In this document: positions 1 to 7,610 of the stretch, piece after piece
Position numbering within the stretch: position 1 is the first letter of the stretch
Layout: every line of letters begins with the position of its first letter
Source of the DNA: Candidatus Anstonella stagnisolia
Lineage (GTDB): Archaea; Micrarchaeota; Micrarchaeia; Anstonellales; Anstonellaceae
DNA length: 64,000 bases
Direction of reading: 5' to 3'
NCBI GenBank assembly: GCA_902384585.1
Contig: CABMCJ010000004.1
Span: 124,001-188,000 of the forward strand
Position numbers and translations under genes: made by a program
The notes under the pieces: model-generated
Database searches by the model: none
Told to the model about the DNA's origin: nothing
The model's input: only the letters and a program-made list of their open reading frames with translations

Positions 1-667
1 CATCCCTTTCGCACTTGTAAAGCTCTTCTGCAAATTTTGGCAGCTGCCCGGTACCCGTCATTGTTTTTGCATTCACCAGAAGCGGCGGGTACATTTCCGT
101 ATACCCTCTTTTGGTGTGCTCATCTATCATGAAAGATACGAGCGCACGCTCCATTTTTGCGGCAATTCCCTTTAGGAATACAAAGCGGTGCCCAGCGACC
201 TTTGCGCCCCTTTCAAAGTCTATTATGCCAAATTTCTCTGAGATTTCATAATGTGCGAGCGCATTTGGAATTTTGAGCGGCTTGCCGTGCTTTTTTGCTT
301 CCAAGTTTCCGCCCTCGTCCGGCCCAACTGGCACGCTTTCGTGCGGAATATTCGGGATTGTGAGCAAAATTACGTTCATCTGCTCCTCAAGGAATGCAAC
401 TTGCTCGTCAAACCCCTTTATTTTTGAGGATACTTCCTGCATTTTTGCAATAATGCCGGAAACGTCTTTTTTTTGCTTTTTCCCCTCTGAAATTTCAAGC
501 GAATGCTTGTTCCTCTCTGCCTTGAAGGTGTCCGCCTTTGCCTTTAGCATCCTCCAGTCAGCGTCCAGCGAAAGAAGCTTGTCCACAATCGCAATATCCG
601 CGTTCCTTTTTTGCAGGGCATCCTTTAGCGCCTCTGGGTTTTCGCGGAAAAGTTTTATTGAAATCAT
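1..667 (-). CDS. serS: Seryl-tRNA synthetase, N-terminal part (cut by window edge)
   Basis: Charges tRNA-Ser with serine in the cytoplasm. Only the first 222 codons are here; the gene runs off the left edge. The start (MISIKLFREN) is an ATG whose complement lies at 665-667. The first ~110 residues form the long two-helix coiled coil typical of SerRS, rich in Lys/Glu, followed by the conserved PNIPHESVPVG and KFGIIDFERGAKVAGHRF segments that open the class II catalytic core. This is the common SerRS type, not the rare methanogen type. It follows serA by 11 bases on the same strand, so charging and synthesis of serine are probably co-transcribed. Motifs 2 and 3 lie outside the window. Confidence 0.95.
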   Translation of the reverse strand, partial: MISIKLFRENPEALKDALQKRNADIAIVDKLLSLDADWRMLKAKADTFKAERNKHSLEISEGKKQKKDVSGIIAKMQEVSSKIKGFDEQVAFLEEQMNVILLTIPNIPHESVPVGPDEGGNLEAKKHGKPLKIPNALAHYEISEKFGIIDFERGAKVAGHRFVFLKGIAAKMERALVSFMIDEHTKRGYTEMYPPLLVNAKTMTGTGQLPKFAEELYKCERD

Positions 668-678
668 GCTATCATAAC

Positions 679-1563
679 CTATTTTGCAAGCAGGTCTTTT
701 AACTTTTGCACAAGTTCGCTTCCAATCCTCAATTGCGCCTCCTTTGTGCTGCCCGCTATATGGGGCGTGAATACAACGTTTGGAAGCTCAAGGAGTTTTC
801 CAGAGTATGGTTCTGCAGAGTATACGTCAAGCGCAGCGCCCGCGATTTTATTGTTTTTCAGGGCAGCATAAAGCGCTTCCTCGTCCACAATTTCGCCGCG
901 CGCAGTATTCACAAGGCATGCGCTTGGTTTCATGAGCGCAATTCTTTCCGCATTTATCATGCCTTTTGTATTTGCATTTGCAGGCACGTGCAACGTGACA
1001 AAATCCGAGAGCTTAAGCACGTTCTCAAGGGTTTCCTTTTTCACTTCATAGTCGCATTTTACTTCAACATCGTTGTAATAGAGCACTTTCATGCCAAGCG
1101 CATGGGCTTTCCTTCCAACAAAAGAGCCTATCCTTCCAAACCCTATTATGCCAAGGGTTTTTCCTGCAAGCTCAGAGCCTGTGAGGTCTTTTTTTGCCCA
1201 CATCTTTTGGCGCATGAGCGCATCCGCGCGCGGAATCTGCCTTCCAAGTGCAAACATGAGTGCAATTGCAAGCTCTGCAACCGCGTTCGTGGATGCCCCT
1301 GGGGTATTTATCACTGTAATTTTCCTTTTTTCGCACTCCTTTACGTCTATTGTGTCCAGCCCCACGCCTCCCCTTGCAACTATTTTGAGCTTTGGGGCGT
1401 TCTTGAGAAGTTCGGCAGTAACTTTTGTTGCAGAGCGCACAACAAGCACTTCCGCATCAATAAGCGAGGCATTGAGGTCCTTTGGCTTGTATTCAACGTG
1501 CCCAAGCCTGCTCATCTCCGCAACTACTTCGCCTTCCATGTTGTCGGCAATAACTATTTTCAT
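679..1563 (-). CDS. serA: D-3-phosphoglycerate dehydrogenase, short form
   Basis: NAD-dependent oxidation of 3-phosphoglycerate to 3-phosphohydroxypyruvate, the first step of serine synthesis. The 294-residue protein (MKIVIADN start) has the D-2-hydroxyacid dehydrogenase fold: a substrate-binding half with VRSATKVTAELL and ARGGVGLDTID, the Rossmann dinucleotide loop GIIGFGRIGSFVG near residue 140, VNTARGEIVDE, and the catalytic His in TPHIAGSTKEAQ. It lacks the C-terminal ACT or ASB regulatory domains of long SerA proteins, so serine feedback by that route is not expected. A start four codons upstream is possible, but a GGTGGG ribosome site sits just before the chosen ATG. It lies 19 bases after the aminotransferase gene. 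Other 2-hydroxyacid dehydrogenases are possible; the neighbours favour serA. Confidence 0.85.
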   Translation of the reverse strand: MKIVIADNMEGEVVAEMSRLGHVEYKPKDLNASLIDAEVLVVRSATKVTAELLKNAPKLKIVARGGVGLDTIDVKECEKRKITVINTPGASTNAVAELAIALMFALGRQIPRADALMRQKMWAKKDLTGSELAGKTLGIIGFGRIGSFVGRKAHALGMKVLYYNDVEVKCDYEVKKETLENVLKLSDFVTLHVPANANTKGMINAERIALMKPSACLVNTARGEIVDEEALYAALKNNKIAGAALDVYSAEPYSGKLLELPNVVFTPHIAGSTKEAQLRIGSELVQKLKDLLAK

Positions 1564-1581
1564 TTTCCCACCCATTCGCTT

Positions 1582-2634
1582 CTATTTCTGCAAAACTTCC
1601 CGTATGTATCCAAAAGCAATGTCAAGCTCCTCTTTTGTGAAATGCCCTATGTGGCACACGCGGAAGAACCGCCCTTTCAGCTCCCCGAAATCCCGCGCAG
1701 TTACAAGCCCGTATTTGTCCTTGAGCCTTTTGCGTATGTCGTCTGCGTTTTCCAGAATAAAACCTGTGATGGTTGGGGAATAGAAACCATTTTCTGAAAA
1801 TACCTCTTTTCCAAGGCTCTTTACAAATTCCCTTGAGTATGCGGCGCCCTCAAGGTGCCTTTTGCGGTGTGCGTCCAGCCCGCCCTTTCTCTCTATGAGT
1901 TCAAGTGCTGCCTGCACAGCATACAAAAGCGAGACCGCAGGCGTTGTAGGCGTTTGGAAAGTTTCCATTTCCTTTTTGTATTTCCTTACATCAAAGTAGA
2001 AGGAGCGCGGCTTTCCTGCTTCTGCCTTTGAGATTGCCTCTGAACTCATGCCCACAAAAGAAAGCCCAGGGGGGCACCCTATCGCCTTTTGCGAGCCCGT
2101 TGCAACCGCATCAATCCCGAAATCCCTGCAATTTAAGGGTGCAGCAGCCCATGCTGAAACCGCATCCACAATCGTGAGCATTCCCTTGCTTTTTGCGTAT
2201 TTGCAAATTCCTTTTGCATCGTTTAGCACGCCTGTGCTTGTCTCGTTGTACACCATTGCAAGAACAGTTGCGCCTGAGTTGTCTATTGCCTCTTTTGCGC
2301 GTTCCAAATTCCAGCCCTTTCCAAGTGGCTGTGAAACTTTTTGCACGCTTCCATAAATGTCCGCGCAGCTTGCAAGCTTGTCGCCAAACGTCCCGTTGGA
2401 TAAAACAAGAATTTTCTCCTCGGGCTTCACGCAATTTGCAACGCACATCTCTATTCCGGCTGTGCCTGAGCCGGTTACAACAAAAAAGTTGTCGGAAGCA
2501 AAATCAGCCTTCAATTTTGTTGCAACGTCCTTCATGAGTTCTTTCATTTCTGAGCCGCGATGGTATATCATCTCTTTTCCTTCTGCATCGCGTATTGCCT
2601 GTGGCACTGCTACCGGACCTGGAGTAAGAAGCAT
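1582..2634 (-). CDS. Class V PLP aminotransferase (serine pathway likely)
   Basis: A 350-residue fold-type I, class V aminotransferase of the alanine-glyoxylate / serine-pyruvate group. Visible hallmarks are the N-terminal LLTPGPVAVP, the cofactor-binding TGSGTAGIE, the Asp in TIVDAVSAWAA that contacts the pyridine nitrogen, and the PLP Schiff-base Lys in ATGSQKAIGCPPG. Family members use several amino donors. Here the next genes are serA and serS, so the likely job is converting phosphohydroxypyruvate to phosphoserine (the SerC role), possibly alongside serine-glyoxylate activity. That role is an inference from context. The start follows a strong GGAGGT ribosome site, and it is the first gene of the serine operon. 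Confidence 0.85.
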   Translation of the reverse strand: MLLTPGPVAVPQAIRDAEGKEMIYHRGSEMKELMKDVATKLKADFASDNFFVVTGSGTAGIEMCVANCVKPEEKILVLSNGTFGDKLASCADIYGSVQKVSQPLGKGWNLERAKEAIDNSGATVLAMVYNETSTGVLNDAKGICKYAKSKGMLTIVDAVSAWAAAPLNCRDFGIDAVATGSQKAIGCPPGLSFVGMSSEAISKAEAGKPRSFYFDVRKYKKEMETFQTPTTPAVSLLYAVQAALELIERKGGLDAHRKRHLEGAAYSREFVKSLGKEVFSENGFYSPTITGFILENADDIRKRLKDKYGLVTARDFGELKGRFFRVCHIGHFTKEELDIAFGYIREVLQK

Positions 2635-2640
2635 AACGAT

Positions 2641-2680
2641 TACCTCCTTGTGTGGCTAAATCGCAGGCTAGGTATAAAAA
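2641..2680 (-). promoter_or_regulatory. Promoter and ribosome site of the serine operon
   Basis: Read on the minus strand, TTTTTATACC (2671-2680) is a good archaeal TATA box about 40 bases before the aminotransferase ATG. A GGAGGTA ribosome site (2641-2647) stands 7 bases before it. The transcript would carry a short leader of roughly 15-20 bases. Confidence 0.6.
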
Positions 2681-2693
2681 GAGTGCGTAGGGG

Positions 2694-3128
2694 CTAGGCT
2701 TTTGGACCCATCGGGCTTTCTGCAAGCGTGAATTTGCCCTTCAAATAGGAAACAATGGACTGGTCGTCTCCTGTTCTTTCCAGCAACGGAAGCACAGCAA
2801 CAGCATCTTCCTTGTTGAGCATTTGCGAAATTGCCGCCCTTGCGCATCCTGAACCAAGCGGCTGCTTGTCCAGATGCGTGCTTTGCGTATAAGTCTCAAG
2901 CGCTTTTCTTGCATCGTCTGACCTGCTAACGCAGGCTGCCCACCTTCTCTGGTTCTTGTGGTTTCTTGGCTCGCTCAGTTTTTTTACTGCAAGCCCGTCC
3001 ATTTTTGTGAATACAACGCGCGGCAGGTCGTGCAGCATGCACGCAAATTTCCTAAACGGGGCATTTCTAAGGCTTACGGGCATTTTTGAGGATGCTTCAA
3101 TTATGTGGGCATCGCTGGGGCTAAACAT
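2694..3128 (-). CDS. Hypothetical protein, lineage-specific
   Basis: 144 residues from MFSPSDAH; no family recognised. It is mixed and basic, with four Cys (HDLPRV and WAACVSRSDDAR segments), no signal peptide and no membrane span. It could be a small helical-repeat protein: the last 60 residues (GCARAAISQMLNKEDAVAVL) read like stacked helices. A longer start 18 codons upstream exists, but the TATA box at 3155-3166 places transcription at about the MFSP codon, so the leaderless short form is preferred. It is monocistronic, and its upstream neighbour is the candidate RNA gene at 3200-3274. Confidence 0.6.
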   Translation of the reverse strand: MFSPSDAHIIEASSKMPVSLRNAPFRKFACMLHDLPRVVFTKMDGLAVKKLSEPRNHKNQRRWAACVSRSDDARKALETYTQSTHLDKQPLGSGCARAAISQMLNKEDAVAVLPLLERTGDDQSIVSYLKGKFTLAESPMGPKA

Positions 3129-3154
3129 AAAATCACGTCTAAATAGTGCACAAC

Positions 3155-3166
3155 GATATTTATAAC
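3155..3166 (-). promoter_or_regulatory. TATA box for the 2694-3128 gene
   Basis: AGTTATAAATAT on the minus strand, 27-38 bases before the ATG at 3128. The spacing implies a leaderless mRNA and decides the start codon. Confidence 0.6.
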
Positions 3167-3199
3167 TGTTGCTATTAAGCAAGTTTTATGCAATAACAA

Positions 3200-3274
3200 T
3201 AAAAAGGGAAATATGAAGGTGAGGCCGGTACACCCCGAGGGGCTCCGCCTCCACCTCCCACGCCCTTGCGGGCT
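3200..3274 (-). ncRNA. Candidate small structured RNA, about 75 nt, unknown family
   Basis: No credible ORF lies here, but the minus strand has every part of a small RNA gene. A strong TATA box (3293-3304) lies about 25 bases before the predicted start. Next comes a GCCC-GCAA-GGGC hairpin with a GNRA-type loop (around 3260-3272). Then a longer stem pairs GGUG(G)AGGC with GCCUCACC (about 3215-3257, one bulged G), enclosing a CCC-CUCG-GGG hairpin. A TTTTT run at 3201-3205 can end transcription. It is GC-rich against AT-rich flanks. It is not a tRNA (no T-loop motif) and shows no box C/D motifs. H/ACA or another class could not be settled by eye. Confidence 0.5.
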
Positions 3275-3292
3275 TACTTGTTAAGGAAAAAA

Positions 3293-3304
3293 GGTTTATA
3301 TAGG
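3293..3304 (-). promoter_or_regulatory. TATA box for the candidate RNA gene
   Basis: CCTATATAAACC on the minus strand, near-consensus for archaeal TBP. It drives transcription leftward into the hairpin region and away from the plus-strand gene at 3357. Confidence 0.55.
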
Positions 3305-3325
3305 TAACTTTTTTCGGGCATAACT

Positions 3326-3335
3326 CATATATACT
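3326..3335 (+). promoter_or_regulatory. TATA box for the 3357-4124 gene
   Basis: CATATATACT lies 22-31 bases before the ATG at 3357, with no ribosome site between. A leaderless transcript is expected. Confidence 0.55.
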
Positions 3336-3356
3336 GCCATACTTAACAACTATATT

Positions 3357-4124
3357 ATGGAAATGCTTAAGCCAAACGGATTCCATTTAGCCGTGCATTA
3401 TTTTCCCTTCAGCACAAACAATTTTACCAAGCAAAAATTGGCTGGGCGAATACCGCACCTAAAGAAAGCGCTGGAGTTGCGCGGGCATTTGCGCGATGCC
3501 CGCGTGCCAGAAGTGGAGATACAAATGGTGCCTCTTTTAGTGCACGATTTGATGGGCGACCTGGAAAAACAGCCATTTTTTAACATGGAAGAGCCGCAGC
3601 ATCGTGATTCGTTGTTCAGGGCGGCTTTGCGATTATCAAGAAACCCCACGATTAAGCCTCTATTTGGAAAAGCAGGCAGCGAACTAGATCTTTTTACCCT
3701 ATTCAAGAATGCATTTGAAAAAACAAAACCTCCATTTCAGCAAGAAGCGCGCCACCTGATTTATAGCGATTCTAATTTGGGCATGACGGAAACGGAAAAA
3801 ACCAGGCTGAACCTGCTTGTAACCATGCTAAGCAAGGAAGCATCAATGGTTTTGGTAACTGGCAGCGAAGTAGGAATGTGCTTGAATGGGGCAATGGAAC
3901 TTGTGCATTCAGCAGCGCCCCAATTAATCCAAATTGCAGTTGAAGACTGTTGCAACATGAATTACAGGCGCGGAGGCATGGGCATGACTTTCCCCTTCTG
4001 GAGCAAAATTACCGAATATGAACATCTGAGTTCCCCAGAAAAGGTGCGCATATTTTTTGGCATGGTTCCTGGAAAAGCAGCCCCTGAACCTACAAAGCCA
4101 ATTGCCTGGCCCAAGCGCATTTAA
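3357..4124 (+). CDS. Hypothetical protein, orphan
   Basis: 255 residues, family not recognised. It looks like a soluble, largely alpha-helical protein with no signal peptide, no membrane span and no obvious catalytic motif. A CCNMNYRRGGMGM segment with two adjacent Cys lies near residue 198. It is monocistronic with its own TATA box and a leaderless start. Several other single orphan genes in this window (27997, 45389, 46991, 48049) share this promoter layout. The ATG two codons later (MLKPNG) is an alternative. Confidence 0.65.
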   Translation: MEMLKPNGFHLAVHYFPFSTNNFTKQKLAGRIPHLKKALELRGHLRDARVPEVEIQMVPLLVHDLMGDLEKQPFFNMEEPQHRDSLFRAALRLSRNPTIKPLFGKAGSELDLFTLFKNAFEKTKPPFQQEARHLIYSDSNLGMTETEKTRLNLLVTMLSKEASMVLVTGSEVGMCLNGAMELVHSAAPQLIQIAVEDCCNMNYRRGGMGMTFPFWSKITEYEHLSSPEKVRIFFGMVPGKAAPEPTKPIAWPKRI

Positions 4125-4153
4125 CAATAAGAGATTCTGTAAAAATAGTGTGC

Positions 4154-4480
4154 TCACTCTTTTTGCAATTTCAAAATAGCCTGCGCAATGTCGCCGTTTG
4201 CCTCTTTAAGGGCGTTCTGCGCCTCTTCAAGCGAGCAGCCTGCCTGCGCCATCACAAGCTTGGCATCCTCAAGGGTGTCCGTGCTTTCCTCTTTTACGTC
4301 CCCGCTTATCTGGAAGCTCTTTTGGCCCTGCATTTCAATCTGCACGACCTGCGCGGGCTCAATTACAAGCTTTTTGCCCTCAAGCTCAATAACAACGCGC
4401 TTTGCAGCAAGCTCATCACTTTTGATGCCCATCTGCTTCATTACGCGCGCCATGTCCTTTGGATTCATTCCTGGAATCAT
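4154..4480 (-). CDS. nac: Nascent polypeptide-associated complex protein
   Basis: 108 residues. Archaeal NAC forms a homodimer that binds ribosomes near the exit tunnel and contacts emerging chains. The N-terminal NPKDMARVMKQMGI, the NAC beta-barrel (VVIELEGKKLVIEPAQVVQI, then GQKSFQISGD) and the C-terminal UBA three-helix domain (AKLVMAQAGCSLEEAQNALK, then NGDIAQAILKL) are all present at standard length. GAGG stands before the ATG. The upstream 120 bases hold five tandem hairpins (4496-4615) that would be its 5' leader if it is transcribed from a promoter near 4635. Confidence 0.95.
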   Translation of the reverse strand: MIPGMNPKDMARVMKQMGIKSDELAAKRVVIELEGKKLVIEPAQVVQIEMQGQKSFQISGDVKEESTDTLEDAKLVMAQAGCSLEEAQNALKEANGDIAQAILKLQKE

Positions 4481-4495
4481 ATTATTGCCTCATAG

Positions 4496-4615
4496 CCCAT
4501 CTGTTACGGATGGGGGTTGAAACCTTCAACCGAGGGAACGCCGGCGTTCCCGAGGGTTGCAAGCGGAGCTTGCTCAAAGGGGTTTATGTTTGTCTGTGCC
4601 CCCTTATGGGTGCAC
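4496..4615 (-). other. Tandem array of five hairpins upstream of NAC
   Basis: Five separate inverted repeats stand almost end to end. They are CCCATC-7-GATGGG (4496-4514), GGTTGAA-3-TTCAACC (4515-4531), the perfect 18-base palindrome GGGAACGCCGGCGTTCCC (4534-4551), GCAAGC-GGA-GCTTGC (4559-4573) and GTGCxCCC-TTAT-GGGxGCAC (4596-4615). The strand is given by the gene that would carry it as a leader. It could be a structured 5' leader, a stand-alone RNA, or a palindromic repeat element. No coding potential. Confidence 0.7.
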
Positions 4616-4661
4616 CGCTAGTTCAATGTAAAGAAAAAATAAAAAGGGTTGTACACGGTTT

Positions 4662-5864
4662 CTATTGCATTTGCCTTGCGCACGTGCCTTGGACCTGCCA
4701 GGTTGCCGTTTGCCTCACTGCGCCCGGCCCTTTGAAACGGTTGTCAATCGCAGCATATGCCTTCCTTTGCGCCTCTTTTTCCCTGCGGACCGTTTCCTCT
4801 GCAATTGAAATGGCAATTTTTATTTTGCTTCCGAACTTTTTATTTGCGGTTTGGCTTTCGGATGCGCGCTTAAGGCAATCCACGCAGCCGTGCGTGCCTG
4901 CCAGTTGTATTATTTCATCTACAGTTGATTCCGGAAGGTATTCGGCGCATAATTCAATATGCCTCAATGCCACCCCTGTATTATACTTAATATCCTCAGG
5001 GGAATATTTTGGATGGGGATACCCTTTAACCGGTTCCCATGTTGGATTAGGGGCATATGCAATAAATTTTTCCCTTATTGCAGCCTCAACTTCGCTGCGC
5101 TTTCCTGCCCTTGCAATAATCCCAGAAAGCGCGTTCCCTTCGCGGTCCATATCGCGAAGAAACCTCATGAGCACGGTTATTTCCCCTTTCTTTGCAAACT
5201 CCCGCATATTTTTAAGCACTTCGTCCACTACGTTTCCATACGCATTTGCAATGGAAGTTTCAGTTGAAACCCATTTTGTTTTCCAATCATCTGGAACCGG
5301 CTTAAGCCCTGCAAAAATCTCAAATTCTTCAGTCAGTTCGGCATAAGGCATGCTGTGGCTTAGCTTAACCCCGCAGAAAGCATTCTTAGTTGCAAATCTG
5401 CTTACTGCCTCATATTCGCCAGGTGTCAATTCTTCGAAGCGAAGGATGCCCATGGCATTTTGGAATAGGGCAAGGCTGGGTTCAGGTGCCTGCCTGAATT
5501 CCAATAGCCGCAGTGCCACAAATTCCCTGTACATCCCTGCCTGTGTTGCAATTTTCCTTGCCGCATCGATATTCCGCTCCATAGCGCCATGCAAAAGGGT
5601 CAAACGCACGTTTTCCCCTGCGGCTATAATGCCCATCCCCAGATAATCAGGCAGGTCATTTTTCCTTATAACCGCTTCAAGCGTTTTCCACGAAAGGTTT
5701 TGGCCCAGGCCATAGTTCCTTGCCCCAACCTCAATTATTTTGCAAAGAAGCTTGGCATTGCCTAGATGTTCCATAATCAGCCTGTCAATTTCTTCGTACC
5801 TGTACTTTGACTCATGCCTGGAAACAGCACTCAAAATAGCATTCTCGTTAGTCCCATCAGCCAT
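4662..5864 (-). CDS. Hypothetical protein, orphan, possibly helical repeats
   Basis: 400 residues from MADGTNENAI; no family recognised. It looks soluble and all-helical, with Ala/Glu/Arg-rich helices and a loose 30-40 residue spacing that suggests HEAT/ARM-like stacking. A Cys pair (GCVDCLKR) lies near residue 330 and the tail is basic and Gln-rich. The ORF could open 17 codons earlier with a hydrophobic stretch, but AT-rich TATA-like sequence at about 5883-5905 puts transcription close to the MADG codon. Monocistronic. A T-rich run at 4632-4645 follows it and may terminate it. Confidence 0.65.
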   Translation of the reverse strand: MADGTNENAILSAVSRHESKYRYEEIDRLIMEHLGNAKLLCKIIEVGARNYGLGQNLSWKTLEAVIRKNDLPDYLGMGIIAAGENVRLTLLHGAMERNIDAARKIATQAGMYREFVALRLLEFRQAPEPSLALFQNAMGILRFEELTPGEYEAVSRFATKNAFCGVKLSHSMPYAELTEEFEIFAGLKPVPDDWKTKWVSTETSIANAYGNVVDEVLKNMREFAKKGEITVLMRFLRDMDREGNALSGIIARAGKRSEVEAAIREKFIAYAPNPTWEPVKGYPHPKYSPEDIKYNTGVALRHIELCAEYLPESTVDEIIQLAGTHGCVDCLKRASESQTANKKFGSKIKIAISIAEETVRREKEAQRKAYAAIDNRFKGPGAVRQTATWQVQGTCARQMQ

Positions 5865-5983
5865 AGTCCCATCCCACGATATGTGGTATATAACGATAAA
5901 TAACTTAATAAACATTTATAGCGACTTTCCACAAATAAGCAGGCTTCCGCTAGCTGGAAAGAAAAACAAAAAAGAAGGGAACC

Positions 5984-6577
5984 TTAAGCAAACGTCTCAA
6001 CAAGCTCGGTCTTGCGCACTTCTATCTTGCGCACCGGCGCGATTTTCTTGAGCTTGCCAACCACGCGCGATGCAAGCTTTCCAAAGAGCACCTCGCCGAT
6101 AAGCGTGCGGAGGTCAATGTCCTTGGTGTTTGCAAGGATTTCAGTGCGAAGCGCGTTCCTGAGGGCGTGCCTTGTGGACTCGCTCACTTTACCTGCGCTT
6201 ATCGCAATGAGCTTTACGCGAAGCACCTGCCCCTCTTTTGTTGTGATGTCGATTACCTCGTTTATCACTGAGCGGCGGCGGCGCACGAGCGTGCGTATGT
6301 AGCCGGGCATGAGCTCATGCCCAATGAACTTCACGTTCGCGATTTTCCCCTTCACATCAGTGATGCGAAAGCGGACTGACGTGTACGCGGTTCCCGGGCT
6401 GAAGCTTCCTGTAAGGTCCCCGAGGCTGGTGCGTATAATGCGGTTTGCCACGGTTGCCTCGTCGGATGCGAGCACCTGCCCGATTTCCTTGTTGTCAAAG
6501 TATTCGGGTGCAATCACGGAATACCAGCTCTTGGTTTTCCACTTGTCAACGACTTTTGATTTTTTTATCTCTGCCAT
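5984..6577 (-). CDS. rps3ae: Ribosomal protein S3Ae (eS1)
   Basis: 197 residues, a small-subunit protein near the mRNA exit site, specific to archaea and eukaryotes. Recognised from KWKTKSWYSVIAPEYFDNKE at the N terminus, the GDLTGS and HELMPGYIRTLVRRRRS segments and the GKLKKIAPVRKIEVRKTELV tail. Length is normal. It follows rps15 on the same strand by 12 bases; the two form the end of a translation operon that also has rdgB and valS upstream. An oligo-T stretch lies after the stop codon at 5965-5975 on the minus strand. Confidence 0.96.
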   Translation of the reverse strand: MAEIKKSKVVDKWKTKSWYSVIAPEYFDNKEIGQVLASDEATVANRIIRTSLGDLTGSFSPGTAYTSVRFRITDVKGKIANVKFIGHELMPGYIRTLVRRRRSVINEVIDITTKEGQVLRVKLIAISAGKVSESTRHALRNALRTEILANTKDIDLRTLIGEVLFGKLASRVVGKLKKIAPVRKIEVRKTELVETFA

Positions 6578-6589
6578 ATTATCACCAGT

Positions 6590-7045
6590 TTACTTTACCA
6601 GCAGCGCTGCTGCGCTCGGGTCGTATTTCCAGTAAGGTGCGAGCCTTCCGTTGTCGCGGTAGTATTTCACAAGGCGGTTTATCTTTGCCTCAACGTGCGA
6701 AAGCTTCACGCGGTTGTGCTTGTCGGACTTGTTGTCCTTCAGGTGGTTGCGCATTTTCACTGCGCGCCTTATCAGGCTTATGAGGTCGTCCGGATAAGTA
6801 GGGAGAAGGTTTGATGCCTCAAGGATTTTGCTTGCGGATTTTCCGCAAAGGTTCTCTATTGAGGGCACGCCGTATTTGTCACGAAGGATGAGCCCGATTT
6901 GGGTCGGGTTGTTGCCTTCCTTTGCAAACTTTACAATTAGCTCTTCAACCTCATGCGCGGAATATTCCACCCATGCAGGCGATACTTTTGAAGTCGGCCT
7001 CTTTGAGCCCGACCTCCCTTTTTTCTTTGAATGCAGTCTTGCCAT
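6590..7045 (-). CDS. rps15: Ribosomal protein S15 (uS15)
   Basis: 151 residues. The archaeal/eukaryotic form has an extra N-terminal domain (MARLHSKKKGRSGSKRP, then PAWVEYSAHEVEELIVK) before the bacterial-like 16S-binding core (the DNKSDKHNRVKLSHVEAKIN signature, followed by RLVKYYRDNGRL). It starts at the second possible ATG, since MARLH is the conserved N terminus. rdgB ends 5 bases before this start, so translation is probably coupled. Confidence 0.96.
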   Translation of the reverse strand: MARLHSKKKGRSGSKRPTSKVSPAWVEYSAHEVEELIVKFAKEGNNPTQIGLILRDKYGVPSIENLCGKSASKILEASNLLPTYPDDLISLIRRAVKMRNHLKDNKSDKHNRVKLSHVEAKINRLVKYYRDNGRLAPYWKYDPSAAALLVK

Positions 7046-7050
7046 TTTTT

Positions 7051-7599
7051 TCACCTTTTTGCCAGGCGCGCACAGAGCGCTTTTAGTGCGGCTGTCCTAT
7101 GGGACTTTTCCGCCTTTGTTTTTGCATCCTGCGCAAAGGTCTTTTTCTTTCCAGCTGGGACAAATACGGGGTCGTATCCGAACCCGTTTTTCCCCTTTTG
7201 CCTTAAGGAAATTTTTCCCTTGCACTTTTTGCACACTTGGACAAGCTTGGCATTGTCCATGTAACATATTGCACACACGAATTCCGCGTCCCGCGATTTG
7301 CCTTTCAGGAGTGCCAGAATTCCTTCCAGCCCGATTTTGCGGATGGCATATGCAGAATACACGCCGGGAAAGCCGTTTAGGCTTTTTATAAACAACCCGG
7401 AATCTTCCACAAAAAGCGGCCTGCGGATTTTCCTGTATGCTTCAATAGCGGCAGCCTTTGCGACTTCTTCGCAGCTTTCCGCGCGCACCTCGCTTACATT
7501 GAGGTTCTTGCGTTTGATATTTATGCCGCACTTCTTTAAAAGGCTTTGTGCCTCGGAGAATTTGTGCGGATTCGAGGTTATGAAAAGGATTTTTTCCAT
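7051..7599 (-). CDS. rdgB: XTP/dITP diphosphatase (RdgB/HAM1)
   Basis: 182 residues. Hydrolyses dITP, XTP and ITP to the monophosphates, clearing deaminated purines from the pool. Family marks: the SNPHKFSEAQ phosphate loop at residue 9, FVEDSGLFIKSLNGFPGVYSA near residue 65, and GKNGFGYDPVFVP near 138, followed by the C-terminal KSHRTAALKAL. A Cys-containing CKKCKGKIS insert in the middle is unusual. It is translationally linked to rps15. Confidence 0.93.
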   Translation of the reverse strand: MEKILFITSNPHKFSEAQSLLKKCGINIKRKNLNVSEVRAESCEEVAKAAAIEAYRKIRRPLFVEDSGLFIKSLNGFPGVYSAYAIRKIGLEGILALLKGKSRDAEFVCAICYMDNAKLVQVCKKCKGKISLRQKGKNGFGYDPVFVPAGKKKTFAQDAKTKAEKSHRTAALKALCARLAKR

Positions 7600-7610
7600 G
7601 CGCCCACTCG

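Noticed and set aside
706-1797. Long plus-strand frame opposite serA and the aminotransferase
   Set aside because: Antisense shadow of two well-identified genes; Cys/His/Arg-rich nonsense composition.
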